DNA of 64,000 nt from positions 80,001 to 144,000 of the forward strand of contig NZ_FNSK01000003.1 in assembly GCF_900105075.1 (NCBI RefSeq). Reading direction: 5' to 3'. The stretch comes from Rhodobacter sp. 24-YEA-8 (GTDB lineage Bacteria; Pseudomonadota; Alphaproteobacteria; Rhodobacterales; Rhodobacteraceae). Positions 27,785 through 36,674 of this stretch are shown here, in pieces. A program made the translations under genes and the position numbers. Below the pieces are notes generated by a model, which did no database searches, was not told where the DNA came from, and saw nothing but the letters and a program-made list of their open reading frames with translations. Position 1 is the stretch's first letter, and every line of letters begins with the position of its first letter.

Positions 27785-29440
27785 ATGCACGTTTATCACC
27801 GTTTTGCCTCAGACACATCGGGTGCGTTGTCTATACTTCTTGTCGTGCTCCTGCCATTGATACTGCTGGTGGGGGGGGTGGCGACAGACATTGCTCAGTT
27901 GAATGCGCAAAAGCGATATGTTCAATCTCAGGCGGACCTGGCGGCGCTGACGTCAAGCAAGTACCTTCCCAACAAGGCGGCTGTAAGGGAGAACGCTCGC
28001 CAAACCGTGACTTCGAATGATCGCTATGGCTCAATTTCACTTTCTGACAGCAGCTTCGAGTTCGGCTACATTGCCTCCGATACAGGTAAGTTTGTCCGGG
28101 ATGAGTTAGCCGCGAGACCAAGTGCAGTGAAGGTAATCGTGCCGTCAAAATTCAATCCGATATTGCTGGGGCCTGTTCTCGACGAAAAAAATATCATTAT
28201 CCGACGTGCTGCGGTCGGAGCGAAGCGTGGCCTGGTCGTGTTCAGCCTTCGCAATCGCCTTCTGAGTGTTGATACTAATCGTTCTCTTCTGGGACCCGCA
28301 TTGTCAAAAATTGGCTTGCAACTGAACGGAGAGGTCCTGGGACCGAATGGTCTTGCAAGTGCGGGTGTTCGGCTCGACGAACTTCTGGGTGGGCTGATTA
28401 ATTCAGGTGTTGGGCTAGATGCTTTAACATTCGATAACTTGCTGAATGCTCAGGTCAACAAGGTGCACTTGCTGGCCAGATTGTTGGCGCTATCGAATGT
28501 CGGAAATATTGCCCTTAATCCGACACCGGTCGGTTCCGGCAATACGACTTTTGCCGACATCCTTAATATATCGCCTAAACTTCTTGGGGTGAAGGCCGGT
28601 AAGATACTCCACGATGTAAGAATAAACGCCTTCGATATGGCAATGGCCTTTGTTGGCCTCTGGCCGCCAAGTGGAACGCTGATAGAGTCTTCTGAGAATT
28701 TGAATCTCGGCAGGCTTGCCAATGTCAATGTCGGACTTTATCTCGGGGACCCACCTAAGATCGCTATCGGACATGTGGATGATTTCCCCCCGCTCAGCGC
28801 CAGAATGGCTCAGATTGGCGCGACTGTAAAAGCAGCGGTACTTAATATTGGCGAAGCAAATCTTCTGGATGTGACCCTGAACCTCAGCGCAGCAACTGCC
28901 GAAGCGACAATTGTGAGCTTAAACTGCGCTGCTACAGATGACAGCGATCTTATGGCCCTCTTTGATGTAAATACAAGTGTGCTTAACATATCGCTCACCG
29001 TGGGCTTGCTTGATACCCGCGCTAACATACCGCCAGATACCAAAAAAATCAGCCTCGGCGGCAAACCTGTGCAGGTTCGGGTCCTGAAAGGACAGGTAGG
29101 CAAAGCGGTGCCCGTTAAAACCAGAAATATGAATGTAACCGGACTTATCAGTGACACTGCAGACTACCTGAGAGCTACTCGTGACGATCTTCGGGAACAG
29201 GTCAGAACCTGCCGGGGTTTGCTTGTCGCCTTGCTATGTGCCATCGTAAATACAGTAAATGTGGTTCTGGGGGCGCTCTTGGGTGTCCTCGCCGCTTTGG
29301 CAGATAGCATTGCTCGTTTACTGCAAAACCTTGGTGTCGATGAGTTTATTCAGTTATTGCTCGATATCCTCGGGATTGGAGTTGCTCAAGCAGATTTGGT
29401 TTTGCATAGCGTGACCTGCGACTCTTATCTGGCGCAGTAG
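27785..29440 (+). CDS. TadG/TadE-like protein with large extracytoplasmic domain
   Basis: 551 residues from the ATG at 27785, chosen because it starts the family opening: FASDTSGALSILLVVLLPLI, a helix, then VATDIAQLNAQKRYVQSQAD and LAALTSSKYL. This is the pseudopilin-like N-terminus of TadG proteins (Flp pilus assembly). The remaining ~480 residues have a repetitive hydrophobic pattern with short periodic Leu/Asn/Val stretches and near the end a run of hydrophobic helices (LLVALLCAIVNTVNVVLGAL). No other tad genes are near. Base composition is clearly lower in GC and codon choice differs from neighbours, so it was probably acquired. The weak ribosome-binding site leaves the start uncertain. 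Confidence 0.75.
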   Translation: MHVYHRFASDTSGALSILLVVLLPLILLVGGVATDIAQLNAQKRYVQSQADLAALTSSKYLPNKAAVRENARQTVTSNDRYGSISLSDSSFEFGYIASDTGKFVRDELAARPSAVKVIVPSKFNPILLGPVLDEKNIIIRRAAVGAKRGLVVFSLRNRLLSVDTNRSLLGPALSKIGLQLNGEVLGPNGLASAGVRLDELLGGLINSGVGLDALTFDNLLNAQVNKVHLLARLLALSNVGNIALNPTPVGSGNTTFADILNISPKLLGVKAGKILHDVRINAFDMAMAFVGLWPPSGTLIESSENLNLGRLANVNVGLYLGDPPKIAIGHVDDFPPLSARMAQIGATVKAAVLNIGEANLLDVTLNLSAATAEATIVSLNCAATDDSDLMALFDVNTSVLNISLTVGLLDTRANIPPDTKKISLGGKPVQVRVLKGQVGKAVPVKTRNMNVTGLISDTADYLRATRDDLREQVRTCRGLLVALLCAIVNTVNVVLGALLGVLAALADSIARLLQNLGVDEFIQLLLDILGIGVAQADLVLHSVTCDSYLAQ

Positions 29441-29688
29441 TTGTAATTTATATTAACCTTGCCGTGTTGCGAACATATATGATGTGTGCGCAATGGTATT
29501 CTTTTACCCTTTCGGTCTTTGGTCTCAGTGCTGAGAGGCCTTTGGTCACCGGGCGGAGTTTTGCACCCTCCCATCTCCGTCCTGCAAATTTTCAAAGTAT
29601 AATTCACTATCATTATACCCCCTTGCATTTATGCTCTGCTTCACGCCGGATTTATTTCTGGTTTTCCTTTATTTTTTGACGAATTCTG

Positions 29689-29877
29689 ATGTGGCGGCGG
29701 GTGGTGAGATTGCGCGGCGTCTTTGAGCCGACCGGCCCATACTATCGGCTCTTAGAAAAGACGCTGGCAGCGGCGAATATTGACATGCTCAAGCTGAATC
29801 CGCGACAGGCACGGCGCTTCGGCACGCTGCAGCATCTCGCCTGTCCTGAGATCGAAGATCTTCGGCGCCGGTTCTAG
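29689..29877 (+). pseudogene. IS110-family transposase fragment
   Basis: About 60 residues with VFEPTGPYYRLLEKTLAAAN and LNPRQARRFGTL, which match the VxExTGxY...NPRQxRxF core of IS110 transposases (DEDD). The start and the remainder are missing. It lies in a 620-base stretch without other genes. Confidence 0.7.
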
Positions 29878-29987
29878 TGGTGCTTCATCCGGCTACCCGG
29901 TTTGGGCGCTCGTTGGCGTATGCCCACAGCAATTCGGTTAGATCTTCTGCGCTTCCGCGAGGTTTCAGAAAATCGGCAATGAAAACA

Positions 29988-30012
29988 GCCGCCCGGGACA
30001 TCTCCGGGCGGC
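29988..30012 (-). terminator. factor-independent terminator of the lyase-like gene
   Basis: A 9-bp perfect stem GCCGCCCGG/CCGGGCGGC with a 7-base loop. On the minus strand it is followed by TGTTTTCATT. It lies about 50 bases after the stop of the lyase-like gene at 30065. Confidence 0.8.
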
Positions 30013-30064
30013 TCCGCTGCTTATAGTAATCGCGAGGGTCGTGGCCCTGGCACTGCAGAGGGCA

Positions 30065-31891
30065 TTAGTTTGGCATCATGCCCGCGCGGGGGATCGGCGC
30101 CGCAGCGGGTTCTTCAGGGCCGCCGGAATAGAAGGTTGCGGCGGGTGTTTCCCACATGAAATCATAGATGATCTGCCCCTGATTGCGATAGGGGCGGTCC
30201 GCAGGTGCCATTTCCCAGGGAACAGCATTTCGCAAAGCGGCCAGCGCTGCCGTCGGCGCTTCGCCAAACTTCCGCGACGGGTCCTGCAGCCGCCGGATAT
30301 CCATCCAGTAGCTCGCCGTCATCAGGTCCTGCGCGACAAGGTGCGACAGGACATCCACGGCTTTGCGGGCGGTCTGACCCTTCAGTCTGGTCTGGGCCTC
30401 AAGATCTTCGACGGTGGCTACGATCGCCTGCCCATTCGGGGTCAGCGGCATCCCAAGCTGCGCCAGTTCCTGCCACAAATCGCTGGGAAGATAGCCGCCA
30501 TGCGCGACCGGCAATCTGCTCTTGATATCGGCTTCAACAACCTCATCCGGCTTGATGACGGTGAAGAACGGATTGTTGAAGCGCTCAATACGCTGAGCAA
30601 CAGCCACGCCCATATTGGTCAGGGCGATATTGAAGGCCTCTATCTGATTGGCAATCGGGTAGGGGTCCCAGTTTGCATTCGAAAAGATATACCCTGACAT
30701 TCCGTTGCTGAGTTCCCCGCCCTTGACGTAGAAACGCATAAAATGCGGGCTGCTCAGCTCCCATGAGCTGTCGGGGGAAATGCCGGGAACCACTGCGGGG
30801 TTGTGATCCGAGCCATTGATCGAGATATGAAGTGAATCGCGCAGCTCAGCCCAGGCGTACCATGCCGAGCCATGGCGTTGTGTTGATGCGCGCATGCTGA
30901 TCGGGTCCTGAATAATGCGCATCGGGTCTACCTCGAAAAGATAGCTGCCGCGGACCATGTCCAGCACTTTCTCTGCGTTCCAGTTCAACCAGTCATAGGG
31001 TCGCATGGACTGAACCGGCGCCGAAATCGGCGTAAGACTTGAGTTCATGCCGTTCAATGCCATGGCATAGCTGAGATCCGCCCATTCCAGCACTTCGCGT
31101 GCGTCGGACAGAACAAGGGCAACCTGCGCATAGGCATAGGCATTGGTGCTGATCAGCGCGGCCTGATCGGCACCTGTCGGGGCAAGTGGTTCCAGCCCCG
31201 CGCGCTTAAGCGCTTCCATTGCCGACATACGCTCGCCATCAAAGTAGGCTTCGCCAGCTCCGACCATAGTGCCCGCGATATTGCCCATGGTGGGAAGGTC
31301 GCCTTCCCCAAGTGTGCCCCGTGACATGACAACAGGCGTGACGCGACGGTTGACCAGTTCGACAAGCATGGCGAGAAGCGCCGGGCTTGCCGCCTCATAT
31401 GTCAGGGAGTTCGCGCGAATTGCCATGATTGCGCGCACGAGTTCTTCTTCATGAATTTCCGGCCCGTAACCGCCCCTCGCGCCATTTGCAAAGCGCGTAA
31501 GCTGCTGATCGGCCAGGAAGGCTGCATTCTCTGGTGTTGTCGGATCGCCTTCAAAGATCACCGTTTCGCGATTTGAGCCTGCCCCCCTGTTGAACCAGTA
31601 GATGGGCATCCCCTCCGCCGCGCCCTGCAAAAGAAGCCCGTAAGCATCTTTCGAGCGCTGGATGGCTTCGGCGCTCAGCTCGATCTTCGCACCGTCGCGC
31701 GCGATACGAATAACCTGGTCATAGGTCATATCGCGCCCGGTCAGCACAATCGTTTCCTCTGCTGCCGTAACGGTGATCGGCTGGTAAACCGCAGCCGGCT
31801 GCAAATCGGCTTTCGCAATTGTTGCGGATAGCAAAATTGCTCCAGCACAGGATACCGCATTCAACACGGTTCGTGATCTTTGAAGTAACAC
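30065..31891 (-). CDS. exported aromatic amino acid ammonia-lyase homologue lacking the MIO triad
   Basis: 608 residues. Signal peptide (1-28, ending TIAKA). The body follows the histidine/phenylalanine lyase fold: the tyrosine loop region MPIYWFNRGAGSNRE (family YGVNTGFG), then RGTLGEGDLPTMGNIAG where the family has GSVGASGDLAPLAH, later RIIQDPISMRASTQRHGSAW (family QDxYSxRCxPQ) and a C-terminal helical bundle. The three residues that cyclise into the MIO cofactor, Ala-Ser-Gly, are Gly195-Glu196-Gly197 here. Without the Ser, MIO cannot form by the known route, so ordinary ammonia-lyase chemistry is doubtful. Secretion is also unusual, as known lyases are cytoplasmic. The gene stands alone with its own terminator. 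Confidence 0.82.
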   Translation of the reverse strand: MLLQRSRTVLNAVSCAGAILLSATIAKADLQPAAVYQPITVTAAEETIVLTGRDMTYDQVIRIARDGAKIELSAEAIQRSKDAYGLLLQGAAEGMPIYWFNRGAGSNRETVIFEGDPTTPENAAFLADQQLTRFANGARGGYGPEIHEEELVRAIMAIRANSLTYEAASPALLAMLVELVNRRVTPVVMSRGTLGEGDLPTMGNIAGTMVGAGEAYFDGERMSAMEALKRAGLEPLAPTGADQAALISTNAYAYAQVALVLSDAREVLEWADLSYAMALNGMNSSLTPISAPVQSMRPYDWLNWNAEKVLDMVRGSYLFEVDPMRIIQDPISMRASTQRHGSAWYAWAELRDSLHISINGSDHNPAVVPGISPDSSWELSSPHFMRFYVKGGELSNGMSGYIFSNANWDPYPIANQIEAFNIALTNMGVAVAQRIERFNNPFFTVIKPDEVVEADIKSRLPVAHGGYLPSDLWQELAQLGMPLTPNGQAIVATVEDLEAQTRLKGQTARKAVDVLSHLVAQDLMTASYWMDIRRLQDPSRKFGEAPTAALAALRNAVPWEMAPADRPYRNQGQIIYDFMWETPAATFYSGGPEEPAAAPIPRAGMMPN

Positions 31892-32606
31892 CCGTCGCCT
31901 CCTTGCGAGTTAATTTGTGGAAATTTTTTCTTCCTGAGCCCCTCTGTAGAGAAAGATTTGTTCATCAGGGTGAACATGCATCGCTGAGTCAAGAATTTTT
32001 TGCCCCCTGGGTTGAGCGATCTCAATCCTTACGACCTGGGGTTATTTGTGTGGAAACTTTAATGATTTATAATAGGTGTTTAACGAGGTCATGTTGACAA
32101 ATGCCGGCGCCATAGCCTGATACGGGCGATGTCGATGAAGCTGAAGAAACGGTCTGCTGTTTTGTCGTGGCGGGTCGCCAGCCGCCGGCTGTTCTTCAGC
32201 CTGTTGAGGCACCGCGCGACCATATTGCGCAGGCTGTCGACATGAGCTGGCCCATCGACTGAACATCGGCTTCCACGGTCACGATGGTCTCCCATTTCTG
32301 TGGCGGTTACCCGGCGGCGCGCGCGGATCCTGAAGCAAAATCCGACCCGCCGCGCAACAGGTCGGCGGCGGGGCCCGAATGGGTTATGGATCACTTCAGC
32401 GCGGCGCGCTCATGATGCGCCTGTCGCGTGAGGCGGTATCTGCCGGCCCGGCAAGGAAGTCTGAGCGAGGAATTCTTCCGGGCCCAGGGAACCGCCAATG
32501 CCGCGCCCGCGTTACAGATTTACGAGGTCCGGGAGCCCGACGGTTCCATCGACACGGCAACGCAGCTGTCTACTGAAACCGACAATCTCCGCCACTCCGG
32601 CCCCAA
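31892..32606. other. intergenic stretch with transposase remnant
   Basis: 715 bases between the lyase-like gene and glucose dehydrogenase. Apart from the IS5-type fragment at 32089-32230 I see no supported gene. It must hold the promoters of both neighbours. Open frames reading toward the dehydrogenase (32379-32590) have no recognisable family. Confidence 0.55.
32089..32230 (-). pseudogene. IS5-family transposase C-terminal fragment
   Basis: About 45 residues: MVARCLNRLKNSRRLATRHD, KTADRFFSFIDIARIRLWRR. This is the NxxERxFNRLKxxRxxATRYDK ending of IS5-type (IS427 group) DDE transposases, with the catalytic Glu position changed to Ala. The rest of the element is gone. Confidence 0.8.
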
Positions 32607-35063
32607 ATGTCTGTCTTCGATTGGGATCAATCAGGGGGTTATGTCGTGTTCTCCATCATCATGGGTGCCATCTGCGGCCTTTTCGGCCTTTGGGTTCTTT
32701 GGCTCGGATACGGGCTGGCAGCTGCCGGGGGCAGCTGGTTCTATATCGTCATAGCACTTGGCCTGATCCTGTCGGGGATCGGGCTGATCCGGCGGCATCA
32801 GAGCGGTCTGGGTGTCTATGCGGTAACGCTGATCATCACCTTCCTATGGACGCTTTACGAGGTCGGTTTCGACAAATGGCAGTGGATCCCGCGCGGGGCG
32901 CTGCTCCTGGCCTTCGGCCTGATCCTTTGCATCCCGGTCTTCGCAAGTGAGATCCGCGCGCGGTCGGGCCGCTCTGGCCCCGGCTATCCGCTGCTTGGCG
33001 GCACTGTGGCGGTGATCATCGTGCTGGCAGTGGGTTCCTGGTTTATCGACCCGGCGCAGATCAGGGGCGCGCTGACCAAGCAGGCCAATATCGGCGACGG
33101 GCTCGTGGATCCCTCGGGGGTGGCCTATCCCGCAGAAGACTGGACGGCCTATGGCGGCACCAATCTCGGTCAGCGCTATTCTGCGCTGAGGGATATCGAC
33201 ACGGGGAATGTGAAAGGGCTGACGCTTGCCTGGGAACATCACACCGGCGATCTGCGCAAGGCGGATGAGGATTCCAAGGAATACACCTTCGAGGCTACCC
33301 CGATCAAAGTGAACGGGCTTTTGTATTTCTGCACCCCGCATAACATCATCCAGGCCCTGGTGCCCGAGACCGGCGCGGTGAAATGGTCGTTTGATCCGAT
33401 GATGAAGCGCGACGCCTTTTATCAGCACCAGACCTGTCGCGGTGTTTCATGGAATGATTCCACTGGCTATACCGCGCCCCCGTCAGACACGCCCGAGGAT
33501 CAGGCGGCGATCACTGCGGCTGTGGCGGAATGCCCGAAACGCATCGTGGCCTCTTCGGTCGATGCACGGCTTTACACGGTCAACGCGGATACCGGCGAAC
33601 TTTGCACCACTTTCGGTGAGAATGGTTATGTGAACCTGCTTGAGGGTATGACCGATACCGAACGGGCAAGCTATCAGCAGACCTCGGCGCCCCTGGTGAC
33701 GAAGGATCTGATCATCCTCGGCTCGGCGATTGCCGATAACTACTATGAGAACAACCCCTCGGGTGTGATCCGCGCCTATGATGTGCGCACCGGCAAGGTC
33801 GTATGGAAATTCGATGCGGGCAAGCCCGACGATACCGCACCGCTTGCCCCTGGTGAGACCTATGTGCCCAATTCCAACGTCGCCTGGACGCAATTCGCGG
33901 CCGATGAGACGCTGGGGATGGTCTATATCCCCTTCGGCAATGCCTCTCCCGACCAGGTCGGCATTGCGCGCACGCCCGAACAGGAGGCCTTTGTCGATGC
34001 GCTGGCCGCGCTTGATCTGGAGACCGGCCAGCTGAAATGGAAGTTCCAGACCAGTTATCATGACCTCTGGGACCGCGATAACCCCTCGCAGCCGGTGCTT
34101 CTCAACCTGCCGAAGGATGGCGTGGATACGCCTGCGATCATCATCCCGACGAAAATCGGCAATCTCTGGGTGCTCGACCGCCGTGACGGCACACCGATCC
34201 TGCCGGTATCCGAGGTGCAGGTCTCGACAGACAGCGATATTCCCGGCGAAAAGCTCTCTGCCGTACAGCCGATGTCTTCGCTGACTTTCGCGCCTGCGCC
34301 TTTGCGTGAGGCGGATATGTGGGGGGCCTCGCCCATCGACCAGATCCAGTGCCGCACGACCTTTGTGTCGAACCGCTATGACGGCAATTCCTGGACGCCG
34401 CCGACCACCACCGGCTCGATCGTCTGGCCCGGGAATATCGGGGTCTTCAACTGGGGTTCGGTCACGGTGGATCCGGTGAATAAATGGCTGATCGGTACGC
34501 CGCAATATCTGCCCTATATCTATAAGCTCTATCCGCGTCCCGAAGGCGATCTGACGAAACCGATGTTCCAGGATGATATGTCCGGGGGCGAGGCGAAACC
34601 GGGGAATGAGAACCTTGGCGGACCCTATGCGGTGTCGATCCAGCATTTCCGCTCGGGCCTGGGCGTGCCCTGCAACACGCCACCCTGGGGTATACGGGTC
34701 GGCGTTGACCTGACGAATGGCAAAACCGCCTGGAAATACCGCAACGGCACTGTGGCCGGGCAGAAATTCATGGGCGTGAGCTTTCCGATCCCGTTCGAAA
34801 TGGGGATGCTGGCCCATGGCGGCACGCTGACCACGGCGGGGGGTGTCGCCTTCACCGCGGCGGCGCTGGATGACATCATGCGCGCCTATGACATGCAGAC
34901 CGGCGAGACGCTGTGGCAGGCCAGACTTCCCGCCGGGGGCCAGGCCACGCCGATGACCTATCGCGGTGCTGACGGGAAGCAATATATCGTCGTTGCAGCC
35001 GGAGGTCATGGCTCGCTTGGCACCACGCCCGGCGACTCGGTTCTTGCCTACCGGCTGGAATGA
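32607..35063 (+). CDS. gcd: membrane-bound PQQ-dependent glucose dehydrogenase-type enzyme
   Basis: 818 residues, near the usual ~800. The N-terminal ~140 residues hold five membrane helices. The eight-bladed PQQ propeller follows, starting DWTAYGGTNLGQRYSALRDI, with tryptophan-docking repeats such as GAVKWSFDPM and TGKVVWKFDA, the HHT...DL segment and the closing IVVAAGGHGSLGTTPGDSVL. It oxidises glucose or related aldoses in the periplasm and passes electrons to ubiquinone. It needs PQQ, but no pqq genes lie in the window. Start codon evidence is weak; no clear Shine-Dalgarno stands before 32607. It ends before a hairpin at 35125. Confidence 0.92.
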   Translation: MSVFDWDQSGGYVVFSIIMGAICGLFGLWVLWLGYGLAAAGGSWFYIVIALGLILSGIGLIRRHQSGLGVYAVTLIITFLWTLYEVGFDKWQWIPRGALLLAFGLILCIPVFASEIRARSGRSGPGYPLLGGTVAVIIVLAVGSWFIDPAQIRGALTKQANIGDGLVDPSGVAYPAEDWTAYGGTNLGQRYSALRDIDTGNVKGLTLAWEHHTGDLRKADEDSKEYTFEATPIKVNGLLYFCTPHNIIQALVPETGAVKWSFDPMMKRDAFYQHQTCRGVSWNDSTGYTAPPSDTPEDQAAITAAVAECPKRIVASSVDARLYTVNADTGELCTTFGENGYVNLLEGMTDTERASYQQTSAPLVTKDLIILGSAIADNYYENNPSGVIRAYDVRTGKVVWKFDAGKPDDTAPLAPGETYVPNSNVAWTQFAADETLGMVYIPFGNASPDQVGIARTPEQEAFVDALAALDLETGQLKWKFQTSYHDLWDRDNPSQPVLLNLPKDGVDTPAIIIPTKIGNLWVLDRRDGTPILPVSEVQVSTDSDIPGEKLSAVQPMSSLTFAPAPLREADMWGASPIDQIQCRTTFVSNRYDGNSWTPPTTTGSIVWPGNIGVFNWGSVTVDPVNKWLIGTPQYLPYIYKLYPRPEGDLTKPMFQDDMSGGEAKPGNENLGGPYAVSIQHFRSGLGVPCNTPPWGIRVGVDLTNGKTAWKYRNGTVAGQKFMGVSFPIPFEMGMLAHGGTLTTAGGVAFTAAALDDIMRAYDMQTGETLWQARLPAGGQATPMTYRGADGKQYIVVAAGGHGSLGTTPGDSVLAYRLE

Positions 35064-35124
35064 CCTTCGTGCTTTGTAGCGTATGATCGGGCTCGTATGA
35101 TGTGGTCCATGTGATCTGAAGACC

Positions 35125-35148
35125 GGCGCGCGGGGCGACCTGCGCGCC
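35125..35148 (+). terminator. hairpin after the glucose dehydrogenase gene
   Basis: GGCGCGC and GCGCGCC around a 10-base loop, then GTTTCG. It is 62 bases after the stop and 40 bases before the FUSC gene. The U-tract is poor; a weak terminator. Confidence 0.45.
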
Positions 35149-35187
35149 GTTTCGCCTTGCCGCAGATGTCAAAAGAAAGCCCTCCCC

Positions 35188-36225
35188 ATGGATAGATTGC
35201 CACTGCAGCTGCAGCGCATGACGGCAGCGGGGCGCGATGCCCTGGCCGCTGCAACCGCCGGCGCGATTGCCTGGCTGCTGGCAAGCTGGCTGTTCGGCCA
35301 TACCCATCCGGTTTTTGCCATGGTGACCGCAATCGTCTGCCTCGCGCCGGGGCTGCCCAATCACGGACGGCAGGCGACCGGCATCATTCTGGGGGTGGCC
35401 ATCGGTATTCTCGTCGGCGAGGCGGCGCTGCAATTGCCTGTTACCGGGATCGAGGGGCCGACCATGTCACTGTTGCGCATGATCGTGGCAATTCTGCTTT
35501 CAATGATGGTCGGCGCGTCCTTCGGCCTGCCGGCGGTGGTGCCGATCCAGGCCGGGGTCTCGGCGGTTCTGGTGCTGGCAATGGGGGCGGACAGTGCAGG
35601 CTGGCACCGGATGCAGGATGTGATCATCGGTGTGGGGGTCGGGCTTTTCTTCAGCCAGGTCCTGCTGACGCCCGACCCTTTGCGTCAGATCGACCGCGCC
35701 ATGAGCGAATTGCTGACCCGGATCGCGGGCGGGCTCGACCTCGCGGCTCAGGCCCTGCAGGACACAACCCCGCGCCGCGCCGAGATTGCGCAAAGCCATC
35801 TGTCGCGCGTTCAGGAAACCATCGGCGCGCTGCAAAACGGCATTGACAGCGCCAGATATGAGGCGCGCTGGTCGCTGCGGGGGCGCATAGCTGCCAATCG
35901 GGTGCGGCGCGAGGCGGAACGTGTCGAACATGACGCGATCCGGCTGGGCGCCTCGGCGCTGCTGCTGGGCGATGCGCTGCTGGTGGCGATGCGCAACGGA
36001 AACACACCCCCTGCCGGGCTGGAGGCGAACCTGCGCCACCTTGCTGCAAGCTGCCGCGCCCGGATGACCGGCACCGCCCCGCCTGACCAAGGCCTGGCCA
36101 GAACAGAGTGTGTCGACAGCGCCTGGGCCGACGTTCTTGTGCAAATGCGCGCATTGGGCGCCATCCTTGGTGCGGAGCCCCGGCTTGACCAGCAGCGGCG
36201 TGAGGCATATCAGTTTCCTGACTAA
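35188..36225 (+). CDS. FUSC-family membrane protein (aromatic acid exporter-like), short form
   Basis: 345 residues. About six membrane helices in the first ~170 residues with the family text LASWLFGHTHPVFAMVTAIV, CLAPGLPNHGRQATGIILGV and IPVQAGVSAVLVLAMG-like segment, then a cytoplasmic helical domain (about 175-340). AaeB-type proteins are about twice this length with two such units; this is a single-unit form. Aromatic acid or similar efflux is the family expectation. Next come a MarR repressor, an MFS pump and an HlyD adaptor on the same strand, so it probably belongs to that efflux operon. Confidence 0.85.
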   Translation: MDRLPLQLQRMTAAGRDALAAATAGAIAWLLASWLFGHTHPVFAMVTAIVCLAPGLPNHGRQATGIILGVAIGILVGEAALQLPVTGIEGPTMSLLRMIVAILLSMMVGASFGLPAVVPIQAGVSAVLVLAMGADSAGWHRMQDVIIGVGVGLFFSQVLLTPDPLRQIDRAMSELLTRIAGGLDLAAQALQDTTPRRAEIAQSHLSRVQETIGALQNGIDSARYEARWSLRGRIAANRVRREAERVEHDAIRLGASALLLGDALLVAMRNGNTPPAGLEANLRHLAASCRARMTGTAPPDQGLARTECVDSAWADVLVQMRALGAILGAEPRLDQQRREAYQFPD

Positions 36226-36233
36226 CAAGTTAG
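36222..36233. promoter_or_regulatory. CTAACAAGTTAG palindrome before the MarR gene
   Basis: A perfect 5-2-5 palindrome overlapping the end of the FUSC gene and 13 bases before the MarR start. MarR dimers bind short palindromes of this kind. It is a candidate operator only. Confidence 0.35.
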
Positions 36234-36245
36234 CATGGTAAGCAA

Positions 36246-36674
36246 ATGGAACCCCGGCCTCCGACCCTCGATCTCTTGCTGTATGTGATGCGCGAGCTGC
36301 GCCGCAATTACGACGCGCGCGCCGAAGAGCTGGGGCTGACGCTGGCCAGGACCCGGGTTCTGACCTCGCTTTCCAATATGGAAGGCGCCACCCAGGCCGA
36401 ACTTGCCCAGGATCTGGGCATTGAGGCGCCCACGCTGAAACGTCAGATCGACGGGCTGGAAAAGCTTGGCTTCATCGAGCGGCGCGGCATGGATGGCGAT
36501 GCCCGCAAACGGGCGCTTTTCCTGACCGACAAAGCCCGCTCTGCCGGGATCTCGCGCTTCGTGCGCGCGGTGCGGGCCGAACTGTTCGAGGGCATCACGC
36601 CCGAAGATCTCGCGGCCACAGACCGGGCTTTGCAACGTATGGCGGTCAATACCGCCAGGATCGGTGAGAAGTGA
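36246..36674 (+). CDS. MarR-family transcriptional regulator
   Basis: 142 residues. The winged helix-turn-helix spans about 40-105: TLARTRVLTSLSNMEGATQA, ELAQDLGIEAPTLKRQIDGL, EKLGFIERRGMDGDARKRAL, with the DxRxK/R wing (DGDARKRA). Flanking helices form the dimer interface. It lies 20 bases after FUSC and overlaps the MFS gene by 4 bases (GTGA), so it is co-transcribed with the pump it probably represses. Confidence 0.93.
   Translation: MEPRPPTLDLLLYVMRELRRNYDARAEELGLTLARTRVLTSLSNMEGATQAELAQDLGIEAPTLKRQIDGLEKLGFIERRGMDGDARKRALFLTDKARSAGISRFVRAVRAELFEGITPEDLAATDRALQRMAVNTARIGEK

Larger units (their letters stand above)
29441..30064. other. AT-rich intergenic stretch around the IS110 fragment
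   Basis: 624 bases. Apart from the IS110 scrap (29689-29877) and a terminator at 29988 I see no gene. 29441-29680 is notably AT-rich compared with the rest of the window, continuing the atypical composition of the TadG-like gene. Confidence 0.6.
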
